In this document: in pieces, positions 8,385 through 15,256 of the stretch
Layout: the number at the start of each line of letters is the position of its first letter
Numbering within the stretch: the first letter of the stretch is position 1
Virus record (IMG/VR): IMGVR_UViG_3300003702_000043
Coordinates: 7,258-29,735 of that record
Strand: one strand, 5' to 3'
Source of the DNA: a virus
DNA: 22,478 nucleotides
Made by a program: the position numbers and the translations under genes
Notes under the pieces: model-generated
Databases searched by the model: none
Told to the model about the DNA's origin: nothing
What the model saw: the letters and a program-made list of their open reading frames with translations, nothing else

Positions 8385-8915
8385 TTATCCAGTCGATCCA
8401 AATCCATCTTCACCTCGCTCAGTGTCATCAATTTTATCTGCTTCAGAAATTGTTGCTGTAATATGAGGGTATAATACTAATTGAGCAATTCTGCTGCCTT
8501 TGTTTAAGGTTATATTTACATCGCTAAAATTATATAATTTAACACCCAGGTCGCCTCTGTATCCATTATCGATAATACCTAAATGGGGTTGAATGTTATG
8601 CTTAAATCCTAAGCCGCTTCTAGGTTCTACTCGAAACCAATATCCTGGTGTAATATATGCTAATGTTAGGCCTACAGGTACAACTACAGAGCCTCGTCCC
8701 GGTACTATAACCTCCTCTACGCTATATACATCATATCCGGAATCACTGTCATGAGCTCTATGTGGTAATTTGGCATCCGGATGAGTTTTCATTACTTTGA
8801 GTTCAATCTCTTTATTACAAAATGTTACATTCGCGCTACCATCATCATTTTCACCGATTGCGAATGAGCGAAGAGAAGATAATGATTGATATTGTAACGG
8901 CTGAAAATCGTCCAT
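8385..8915 (-). CDS. dut: Trimeric dUTPase (dUTP diphosphatase)
   Basis: 176 residues. The enzyme hydrolyses dUTP to dUMP and pyrophosphate, which keeps uracil out of phage DNA and supplies dUMP for thymidylate synthesis. All five motifs of the trimeric family are present: motif 1 DSDSGYDVYS (56-65), motif 2 EPRSGLGF (97-104), motif 3 GIIDNGYRGDLG (113-124, catalytic D116 and Y119), motif 4 GSRIAQLVLYP (140-150), and motif 5 RGEDGFGSTG (167-176), the C-terminal arm that closes over the active site. An extra N-terminal stretch of about 36 residues precedes the usual start. Met42 is the only alternative start nearby, but it falls inside the first core strand, so the long start is kept. Confidence 0.95.
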   Translation of the reverse strand: MDDFQPLQYQSLSSLRSFAIGENDDGSANVTFCNKEIELKVMKTHPDAKLPHRAHDSDSGYDVYSVEEVIVPGRGSVVVPVGLTLAYITPGYWFRVEPRSGLGFKHNIQPHLGIIDNGYRGDLGVKLYNFSDVNITLNKGSRIAQLVLYPHITATISEADKIDDTERGEDGFGSTG

Positions 8916-8961
8916 ACAATGAATATAGTATATAATTTAGATTTTTCAAGTAAATACTTTT
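8916..8961. promoter_or_regulatory. Divergent promoter region, dUTPase / small terminase
   Basis: A 46-base gap lies between divergent genes. On the plus strand, TATAAT (8931-8936) resembles a -10 box, and TAAATA (8951-8956) lies 5 bases before the ATG at 8962. On the minus strand there is TAAATT (8934-8939), and closer to the dUTPase ATG a run TATACTATATT that resembles host -10 elements. Early or middle control of dUTPase and late control of the plus-strand gene would fit, but this is inferred from motifs alone. Confidence 0.5.
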
Positions 8962-9441
8962 ATGGATGACATTGATCCTGCTGATTTAATATCGCAATTA
9001 AAAACCGTACCGAGAGCTAGTAGACAATTAGCACAACAGTCAGAGAGATTTAATATTTCTAAAGATGAAGTTGAAGATTTTATTATACAAAAATCATCTA
9101 AATTAATTCAAGATTCTTTAGAGTTAATAGATAATATGAAGGAAGTGGTTCATCATATGCCTGAAGCAGAAAATGTCTCTTCTCTCGCTGAACTTATTAA
9201 GGCTTCAACTGGTGCTATTGAAACATTAAATAAATTAGTCGTTCAAGATAAAAAATCTAATACTACTATAAAAGCAAAACAGTTAGATATAGATTCTAGA
9301 AAAGAACTTCAAAGCGCTGATCAACAGCATTCATTAATGTTAAGTAGAGATGAGGTTCTTGATCGTTTATTGAAAGATTCAAAAATAATTAATGTAGAGT
9401 CAGATGTAAAGGAACCCGATAAGCTAGACCCCCCTACCTAA
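8962..9441 (+). CDS. Probable terminase small subunit, gp16-like
   Basis: 159 residues, very close to T4 gp16 (164). The pattern fits gp16 proteins. A variable, acidic N-terminus is followed by a long helical hairpin (about 40-110), reading IIQKSSKLIQDSLELIDNM, a short loop with PEAENVSSLAELIKAS, then GAIETLNKLVVQDKK. In T4 gp16 the equivalent part is the central helices that build the oligomeric ring. A Lys/Asp-rich, probably disordered C-terminus ends KLDPPT. Small terminases recognise phage DNA and stimulate the large terminase. The assignment rests on length, helix pattern and a resemblance remembered from T4. No large terminase is in the window to support it. It is divergent from dUTPase and overlaps the convergent gene by 8 bases. 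Confidence 0.5.
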   Translation: MDDIDPADLISQLKTVPRASRQLAQQSERFNISKDEVEDFIIQKSSKLIQDSLELIDNMKEVVHHMPEAENVSSLAELIKASTGAIETLNKLVVQDKKSNTTIKAKQLDIDSRKELQSADQQHSLMLSRDEVLDRLLKDSKIINVESDVKEPDKLDPPT

Positions 9442-10513
9442 GAATACCCATATCAAATGGTCTTTGAAGAGTTTGTATTTTGTTTAATAAGATATCTACT
9501 TCTTCTTTAGAGTTTTCTATTACTACTTCATGTACCCCGGGTACTATTTTTTGAATATTATTTAATTTATTCATTGTAAGCCATGATAAAACGGTATAGG
9601 TTCCACCTAATGCAGTAGCAATATTTTCATTAATCTCAGGCTGATTTTTCTTTAATCTTTCATAATGGTAATGATCAGTAACTAAATTTTCTTTATGAGC
9701 ATCTGCGGCAACTTCTCCTGTGTTGATTATTTGCTGCATGTTTCGTTTAAATAAAGATTCAACTCGATTGCTTAATTGAACAATATTTGTTCGGGTTTCC
9801 ATTTCTAATTTATCATCAATGATACTATTATAAGGTAAAGGAGTTGTATCTTGCATAAATTCATCTGCATAATGCGTGTATCTACTTTGAGGGTATTGCC
9901 ATTGATAAAATAAAAAACCTACACTTTCAGATATTTCTTGTAAAATAGTATCTTCTACAGACAGTCTTTCTGATAATATTTCTTTTACTTTTAAGTGACA
10001 TTTACGGTACTTATCTAACCACCACGCGATGAATTCACCATTTTTATCTTCATTTGCTATATCAAAGCTATTTGAAATTTTGCTTATTTTTTCATTTACA
10101 TTTGTAGAGTCATTTTCAGTCAAAGGAATTTTTTTCCCTTTTACAGTTAATGCAACTAAGCCTAATTCTTTATCCTGAAATATAATCGGGTTTCCAGCGT
10201 CATCCTTTCGTAAGGAATCTCCATCGTCAACGTCCATTTCTTTTCTTTTAAGGTATTTTGTTGCTTTAGGAGATTTAGCAAATTTTTGTAAGTCTAAGTT
10301 TGCATTTGCTATACCTTCCCAAAAGTCTGCTTCCGCAGTAATAGGATCTGATTCATATTTTAAACTATCATAATATTTTGATAATGCTACAAAATTAATA
10401 TATTTTTCAATTATAGAATTAAAATTTGTAGATGCGATATGAAAATCTACTGAATTAGTTAATCGAGTATTTACTATATCAGGTATTCCAGTTTTTGATG
10501 GTATTGCGCTCAT
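9434..10513 (-). CDS. Unrecognised 359-residue structural-type protein
   Basis: I do not recognise the family. The protein is soluble, largely helical and acidic. The N-terminal 60 residues contain SVDFHIASTNFNSIIEKYINFVALSKYYDSLKY-like amphipathic sequence. A charged segment rich in D, K and N occupies about 100-165. A Trp/Tyr-rich helical region (AWWLDKYRKCHLK, LFYQWQYPQSRYTHYADEF) is at about 165-220. The C-terminus has an isolated hydrophobic patch (TALGGTYTVLSWLTMNKL). It starts one base after the hub-like gene, with a strong Shine-Dalgarno 9 bases upstream, so it belongs to that operon and is most likely a baseplate or tail component or an assembly factor. That role is inferred from position. 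Confidence 0.8.
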   Translation of the reverse strand: MSAIPSKTGIPDIVNTRLTNSVDFHIASTNFNSIIEKYINFVALSKYYDSLKYESDPITAEADFWEGIANANLDLQKFAKSPKATKYLKRKEMDVDDGDSLRKDDAGNPIIFQDKELGLVALTVKGKKIPLTENDSTNVNEKISKISNSFDIANEDKNGEFIAWWLDKYRKCHLKVKEILSERLSVEDTILQEISESVGFLFYQWQYPQSRYTHYADEFMQDTTPLPYNSIIDDKLEMETRTNIVQLSNRVESLFKRNMQQIINTGEVAADAHKENLVTDHYHYERLKKNQPEINENIATALGGTYTVLSWLTMNKLNNIQKIVPGVHEVVIENSKEEVDILLNKIQTLQRPFDMGILR

Positions 10514-10514
10514 A

Positions 10515-12161
10515 TTAACTAGCTCCTGCAGCTCGGGTTCCTATTCCTCTTTCAAATTTATCTATTTTACTACATACTAGTTTTGTATTAAATTGGCCTT
10601 CTTGTAAAGTTGTTATGTTTCGAAGGATAAACCAAAACCCAGGGACATTTTCCATAAATTTATCTAGCTTCTCACCTGCAACTTCTATACCTATAAATTT
10701 ACCTCCGGTCATCATCCAATTATTCTTACTACCAACTCCGGTGAGATTTATTGTTACTTTATCAGAGTTATCTAATATTTTTTGTTGTAGCATAATTTTT
10801 CCATAGCTACTATCTTGATCTGATGCAGTATGTAAGTTAAAAAATCTTTCTTTATTAGGCTTAGTGAGATCAGTTTTATTAACATTTGGAGCGAGTTCAC
10901 CATCGTTTGAATTTGCATCTGGAAATGCCGTCATATAAATTGAAAAATTTTCATTAAAATCTTGAACACTACCTTTCTTATTGTTTAATTTAAATAATTT
11001 TCGGCCGACATCATATGAAGTTATAGTATGATCTACTATTTTATCTGTAGCAGCGGTTGGTTGTTTTTTATGAAAAGTAACATTCTGTATATTTACTGGA
11101 ATTAGGAGATTTTGGATATCAGGATCTGCAAATATAGAATGAGATTGTCTTTTACTATAATGCATTCTTATATCGTCTGTTTCTATTTTTATAACACCAG
11201 CAAATTTTCTTTTAAAGTTTGTATCCGACCAGCTTTCTGCCATAGTATTAAGATCAATAGCATCATTAATTATATTAGTAAGAGATCTTAAACTAAACAT
11301 TCCATTATAATATAATAAAATACCCATATCGCCATGTATTTTAGAGACATACTTTGACATTAAATCAAACAATCCTACCATAGGAGCTGTATTTTGAGGT
11401 AAAGTATACATTATTTTTGAAGAACTTTCATCCCATTCTTGTTCATTAATTATAGGACTCCAATCTAAATTTTCTTCTGTGGTAGCTTCCATCCCACCGG
11501 TTCGACTGCAAAATCTTCGCAATAGATGTTTTATGGCGTCACTAACTTTTATACCGCATTGCTCTCGGCTAAATTGAGAGACACCTTCTGATATTGCAAC
11601 ATCGAGTGCTTCGTATGGGTTGTTCTCATCTGCACCCCATTCTGAATGATCCGGGCCCCAACTAACATAATCATTAGTACTCCATGGAAATTTCTGATAC
11701 ATTAAAGCACCGTATTCAACATCTGCAAAATAATATGTTATTGTTTTTTCATTGTTTACTAAACCTTCGACCATATTTTTAGTTATATATATTCTATCAA
11801 CTAAAGTTTCTCTCTCACATCTTGTCGCAGTAGATTGTTGTTCGATTTTTATATGTAGAAACTCTCCACCTGTAGCAATATTTTCATATTGACTATTCTC
11901 ATTTTCTCCCTTTATTTCGGCGGTGTCCATTCCCATTAGTATTTTATCAGAAAGCAATTGTAAGCTTCCAATTACAAATGGAGATTTATACGTAGAGTCA
12001 AATGTTATTTTTTTGAATTCTACTTTTCTTACATTTCTTTGTTGCGCCTTTTCATTTATAAACCTTATAGATATAAAAAAATCTGTAGCGTTAGAACTAA
12101 TTTGAAACGTGCCTTGTTCCGTTGATTGTTCTTGTATATCTTGTAAAGCTGGTTTTGCCAT
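10515..12161 (-). CDS. Baseplate hub-like protein (gp27-type candidate)
   Basis: 548 residues. The N-terminal part reads like a hub or tube-type beta domain: an FDSTYKSPFVIGSLQLLSD stretch at about 53-71, then EFLHIKIEQ and a YFADVEYGALMYQKFPWS helix. The C-terminal part has the pattern seen in hub proteins of contractile tails: KIMLQQKILDNSDKVTINLTG, then MTGGKFIGIEV, then PGFWFILRNITTLQEGQFNTKLVCSK. This matches a beta-barrel in which the ligand-exposed loops end with a G-x-W or G-x-F strand. In T4, gp27 trimers cap the tube and carry gp5. No lysozyme or needle domain is visible here. The position next to gp53-like and tube-like genes supports the call, but sequence identity to gp27 cannot be judged by eye. 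Confidence 0.55.
   Translation of the reverse strand: MAKPALQDIQEQSTEQGTFQISSNATDFFISIRFINEKAQQRNVRKVEFKKITFDSTYKSPFVIGSLQLLSDKILMGMDTAEIKGENENSQYENIATGGEFLHIKIEQQSTATRCERETLVDRIYITKNMVEGLVNNEKTITYYFADVEYGALMYQKFPWSTNDYVSWGPDHSEWGADENNPYEALDVAISEGVSQFSREQCGIKVSDAIKHLLRRFCSRTGGMEATTEENLDWSPIINEQEWDESSSKIMYTLPQNTAPMVGLFDLMSKYVSKIHGDMGILLYYNGMFSLRSLTNIINDAIDLNTMAESWSDTNFKRKFAGVIKIETDDIRMHYSKRQSHSIFADPDIQNLLIPVNIQNVTFHKKQPTAATDKIVDHTITSYDVGRKLFKLNNKKGSVQDFNENFSIYMTAFPDANSNDGELAPNVNKTDLTKPNKERFFNLHTASDQDSSYGKIMLQQKILDNSDKVTINLTGVGSKNNWMMTGGKFIGIEVAGEKLDKFMENVPGFWFILRNITTLQEGQFNTKLVCSKIDKFERGIGTRAAGAS
10523..10527 (-). promoter_or_regulatory. Shine-Dalgarno for the 359-residue gene
   Basis: AGGAG on the minus strand lies 9 bases before the ATG at 10513, within the last codons of the hub-like gene. 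It is one of the few canonical ribosome-binding sites in the window. Confidence 0.7.
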
Positions 12162-12163
12162 TA

Positions 12164-12529
12164 TTATACTTGCTTGTTAATTTCAGATAATATTCTACTT
12201 ACATATGTTGGTTTTATAACTGTATATTTGTCACCAGTAATAGGATTATTAATCGGATTTTGTATATTATTAGCAAGACATATCAACCACCATAAATTCT
12301 GATTTCCGTATACTTGATCTGAAAATGATGTCCATGGCATATTAGCTGTAACTCTTACTTCGAAAAATACTTGTGGATTAAGATCATCAGGAAATGATAT
12401 TTTTTTAATTATATTATAAAAAAAATACTTATCTGACCGAGCCATTTTAAAGATGTTCTCATATCTAGTATCATCTAGAGATTTTAACTCTGCTATATTA
12501 TTTCGAGTGAGTTGTAAATCTGTAATCAT
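12164..12529 (-). CDS. 53: gp53-like baseplate wedge protein with LysM-type fold
   Basis: 121 residues, shorter than T4 gp53 (196). The C-terminal half carries a LysM-like pattern that is characteristic of the gp53 family. It has a TANMPWTSFSDQVYG strand-helix start (61-75), LWWLICLANNIQNP (79-92) and a closing TGDKYTVIKP (98-107). The N-terminal half has an FFYNIIKKISFP helix-strand. In T4, gp53 clamps neighbouring wedges together around the hub, and the LysM fold here is structural rather than murein-binding. A GGAGAT Shine-Dalgarno lies 8 bases upstream, within the end of the previous gene. Confidence 0.75.
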   Translation of the reverse strand: MITDLQLTRNNIAELKSLDDTRYENIFKMARSDKYFFYNIIKKISFPDDLNPQVFFEVRVTANMPWTSFSDQVYGNQNLWWLICLANNIQNPINNPITGDKYTVIKPTYVSRILSEINKQV

Positions 12530-12532
12530 ATT

Positions 12533-13852
12533 TTAATCTCCATCGTTACCGCCTCTTCCCGTTGGCCAACCACCCGGGCCAGTGTTCATTCCTCCAGGTC
12601 TCGCTCCTACTGCTCCTGTTTGAGCCGCTTCATATGCTTTACCGTCATCTCCTTCATCCCAATTCCTATCACCATATACATCTGGATATGGTTCAGATTC
12701 TTCATGACTTCGAACTGGGTTATTAATACTATCAAACATTAAATTCTTTGTCTCTGGTGTAAGACTTGTGAGAGTTAGTTGTATTTCATAACCTTCAGGA
12801 ACAATTACTTCTGTTGCCGATGTGTTTTTTGTAACTTTAAATGGAGGCATTTTTCTTCTGACTCCAATAAAGTTTATCTTGATATTACTTAAAAAACTCC
12901 ATCTATAACTAAAGACACCCGGTAAGGAGGATTGATATATTACAGGCGGTGTTATTGCAGTTTTATTTACTCTATTAGGTAAATTTTGATATGTTAATAA
13001 AAATATAAATCTATAGTTTTTCATCCATTCAGACACGTCATCATATCTTGTGTTATCTAAATAAAACGTAATATTATAACTCGGACCAGAGTCGGAATAT
13101 TGAAATGTCTTTGCAAAATCAATACCAACACCAGGAGAAACTGCCGATGTTAATGCAGCCATGAATTCTATGGGCGTTTGAAGTATGGACCCTTCTTGAG
13201 ACCAATTATTAGATATTGTTTTATATGAATCTTCTAAATAAGGCAAACGGTATATAAACTTAGTTTTTTTGACACCATATATGTTTTCATATGATTTTAA
13301 ATATTCTGGCATCTCGAATTTAGTTGTACCAAATGCGCTATCAGCGCCACTAGTAATAGATTCAGATAATCCTTGAAATCCGCTCATTGTGTTGTTGAGC
13401 GCTTTGCCAAATGCACTTGGTAATTTATCAGCAATATTTTTTATACTTTTAGCATAACTTTCTGGATCATCGCCCCATTTTTTACCTGGACCGTAAATTT
13501 GTTCAGTAAAAAGTTTAAGGTTTTGAAAAAAGGCTGGGACAGTTACTATATACTCTCTTAATGTAACAGTTGGTATGGTTTTTACTGCTACTGAATCTTT
13601 AGCTGATTTTGTCCATCGAAATTGTTTTGTTATATTTATATCCATATGATCTGCACCGTCAGGTGGTACAGGTACATCTGCTACAGTATCTGATATAACG
13701 TTACTTTTTGCTCTTGATATTATTTTTCCGGCGGCCGCCTTTATTGTGTCATTAGTAGTAAGCTCCACACCATTTTTAGAATCTCCCTCCATATTTGTAC
13801 ATGTCGGCTTTGAAAACTCAAATAAATATCTATCGTTTATATTAGTAGGCAT
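12533..13852 (-). CDS. Tube-like baseplate junction protein (gp48/gp54-type) with Gly-rich tail
   Basis: 439 residues (T4 gp48 has 364 and gp54 has 320). The core, about 180-385, contains a block YNITFYLDNTRYDDVSEWMKNYRF followed by SLPGVFSYRWSFLSNIKINFIGVRR and then PEGYEIQLTLTSLTPETKN. That last block resembles the closing strands of tube-initiator proteins that stack on the hub and template the first tail-tube ring. The final 30 or so residues are a low-complexity Gly/Pro tail (GGMNTGPGGWPTGRGGNDGD). The gene sits directly before gp53-like and hub-like genes and after the candidate tape measure. In T4, genes 48 and 54 follow the tape-measure gene 29, so position agrees. I cannot say whether it is the equivalent of gp48 or gp54. 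Confidence 0.6.
   Translation of the reverse strand: MPTNINDRYLFEFSKPTCTNMEGDSKNGVELTTNDTIKAAAGKIISRAKSNVISDTVADVPVPPDGADHMDINITKQFRWTKSAKDSVAVKTIPTVTLREYIVTVPAFFQNLKLFTEQIYGPGKKWGDDPESYAKSIKNIADKLPSAFGKALNNTMSGFQGLSESITSGADSAFGTTKFEMPEYLKSYENIYGVKKTKFIYRLPYLEDSYKTISNNWSQEGSILQTPIEFMAALTSAVSPGVGIDFAKTFQYSDSGPSYNITFYLDNTRYDDVSEWMKNYRFIFLLTYQNLPNRVNKTAITPPVIYQSSLPGVFSYRWSFLSNIKINFIGVRRKMPPFKVTKNTSATEVIVPEGYEIQLTLTSLTPETKNLMFDSINNPVRSHEESEPYPDVYGDRNWDEGDDGKAYEAAQTGAVGARPGGMNTGPGGWPTGRGGNDGD
12536..12541 (-). promoter_or_regulatory. Shine-Dalgarno for the gp53-like gene
   Basis: GGAGAT on the minus strand lies in the last two sense codons of the previous gene. Its GGAG core (12538-12541) is 8 bases before the ATG at 12529. 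Confidence 0.65.
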
Positions 13853-13867
13853 AATTATTAATTAGTA

Positions 13868-15256
13868 TCAATTTAACCATTGTTTTAAGGTAGGACCTTC
13901 ACTAAACATATCAACTGGCGGAGGTTCAGGTGTATTAAGAAAGTTATTTGTTGTACTGTTTACATTTATTCCTTGTTGTACTGGATCCACTCCAGTACCC
14001 TCGTTCTTTTTTTCTCTCTTCATTTTTTGTTGAATTTCGATCCGACGTTGTTCCTCGTCGAACTTTTCGACTTCATGAAGTTTATCTTGCACCGTACCGA
14101 ATTCCGTAATGTTTTTGCGAATAAGCTCTTCAGCCGCGTTATATCTTAAGTCTTCTTCTTTAGTTCTTACAGGATCTTTTAGACCAGATAATTTTCTCAT
14201 TAACCATAATGCAGGTTCTCCTGTCCAAGCAGATCGTTCCGTTGTTGGGTCACCTAAACCACCTAACCTATGTCTAGTTTGCTGCGCTTCGACAAAACGT
14301 TTATACAGCGCATACTGATCATCAGTAAGTCTTTTTTTTGCCCATTTTAGTTTCTTCTTAGTACCTCCTGGATCATTACTACTTATATCAAGAGATTGTT
14401 CGGCCATTGAGTCAAAAATGCCAATACCAGAAGATAGAACATCATGAGTCATTACACCTTGGCCTATAAAAGGAATAGCTCTTACTCCGACTCTGGAACC
14501 AACGCTGAGCGCACCTTGACCGGTTTTACCGACCAGTCCCCATGTTTTGAAGGGACCGAGCTGCATCAGCTCCTTCCATTTTATTCCTCCTGTGAGAAAA
14601 GCCGATTTTTCCATCGCTTTTTCTATAGATTTCGCGAGTGGCTGCATTGCTTTTTGCCACATCGTCGAGCTTGTCTGCTGGAGGGCAACACTGGCAGCGT
14701 CACCAGCAGCATCTAGTTGGCCTTGCGATATAATAGACCTACGTGGACTTGGGTCATTGAAGCCGGGTTCGCCGTGGTGCCGCTCAGGATTTTCTGTAGA
14801 TGCCTGAGCTACTTGAGGCTGGTTATTGCCGTTGGTGCGGCGATATCCGACCCAATGCTCCTCCGTGGTTCTATTAGCAGCTTCGTCCCGTTCTCTTTGT
14901 TCTTGTGCTTTTTGCCACCATCGCTTTATACCTTCGCCCCATTTGGAGGTGTTAGGTTTTAAAGCATCATAAAGCCGCTGGAATGTTTCAATGGCCTTGG
15001 CTTTATTTTCTGGAGTATTAACTTTGTTGTTATAAAAATCTTTGGCAAGATCCTCACCCTTGTTGCCCAAGTCCTCGACGGTTTCGGTTACCGAGTCGAT
15101 GATCGACTCGGCGAGGGCGGATTCGGTAGCACGCAACTTGTCAAGTTGCCGTCTTTCGTCATACCATGAAGCTTCAGGGGCAGTATCTCTACCCATGATC
15201 ATATCTGTGGCAGCTTTTAAATAATCATCCATTTTATTCAATACTGCATCTTTCAT
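13868..15256 (-). CDS. Candidate tape-measure (gp29-position) protein, GC-rich
   Basis: 462 residues; T4 gp29 has 590. I do not recognise the family by sequence. It is charged and helical at both ends (1-130 and about 375-430, rich in E, K, R and Q). A Gly/Ala-rich, mildly hydrophobic centre lies at about 232-283 (GLVGKTGQGALSVGSRVGV, IPFIGQGVM), and disordered Pro/Asn stretches at about 140-175 and 435-455. This helix / hydrophobic centre / helix layout suits a tape measure, and the gene lies between a gp26-like gene and a gp48/54-type gene, where T4 has gene 29. It starts in the ATGA stop overlap of the 112-residue gene. Its base composition is far richer in G and C than its neighbours. The function is inference from layout and synteny. 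Confidence 0.45.
   Translation of the reverse strand: MKDAVLNKMDDYLKAATDMIMGRDTAPEASWYDERRQLDKLRATESALAESIIDSVTETVEDLGNKGEDLAKDFYNNKVNTPENKAKAIETFQRLYDALKPNTSKWGEGIKRWWQKAQEQRERDEAANRTTEEHWVGYRRTNGNNQPQVAQASTENPERHHGEPGFNDPSPRRSIISQGQLDAAGDAASVALQQTSSTMWQKAMQPLAKSIEKAMEKSAFLTGGIKWKELMQLGPFKTWGLVGKTGQGALSVGSRVGVRAIPFIGQGVMTHDVLSSGIGIFDSMAEQSLDISSNDPGGTKKKLKWAKKRLTDDQYALYKRFVEAQQTRHRLGGLGDPTTERSAWTGEPALWLMRKLSGLKDPVRTKEEDLRYNAAEELIRKNITEFGTVQDKLHEVEKFDEEQRRIEIQQKMKREKKNEGTGVDPVQQGINVNSTTNNFLNTPEPPPVDMFSEGPTLKQWLN
14070..14081. repeat. 12-base perfect palindrome in candidate tape-measure gene
   Basis: ACTTCATGAAGT is identical to its reverse complement. It is preceded at once by a 6-base hairpin GTCGAA-CTT-TTCGAC (14057-14071). 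Both lie in coding sequence for the charged C-terminal helix. They may be incidental to codon use. Confidence 0.6.
14782..14809. repeat. 7-base inverted repeat with 14-base loop
   Basis: GCTCAGG (14782-14788) and CCTGAGC (14803-14809) are perfect complements around a 14-base spacer within the candidate tape-measure gene. The effect on the mRNA would be a modest stem-loop. Function is unknown. Confidence 0.55.
15091..15111. repeat. Perfect inverted repeat, 10-base arms, 1-base centre
   Basis: CCGAGTCGAT (15091-15100) and ATCGACTCGG (15102-15111) are exact reverse complements around a single G. Short outer arms CCTCG (15073-15077) and CGAGG (15112-15116) are also complementary. It encodes residues 49-56 of the candidate tape measure (AESIIDSV). 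The one-base centre is more typical of a dimeric protein-binding site than of an RNA hairpin, but no function is known. Confidence 0.85.
15133..15149. repeat. Second perfect inverted repeat, 8-base arms, 1-base centre
   Basis: GCAACTTG (15133-15140) and CAAGTTGC (15142-15149) are exact reverse complements around a single T. The centre lies 40 bases from the centre of the 15091-15111 repeat. It encodes residues 36-42 of the same protein (RQLDKLR). Confidence 0.85.

Noticed and set aside
12164-12529. LysM-containing cell-wall lytic enzyme
   Set aside because: The LysM-like pattern is part of the gp53 wedge family. There is no catalytic domain, and the context is baseplate.
14444-14962. Open plus-strand frames of 81-90 codons opposite the candidate tape-measure gene
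   Set aside because: They overlap each other and are antisense to a gene that fits the operon. Their length follows from the high GC, and the translations look random.
13868-15256. Transposon or integrated element as the cause of the GC-rich segment
   Set aside because: No transposase or integrase, terminal repeats or target duplications are visible, and the genes join the operon by ATGA and short gaps.
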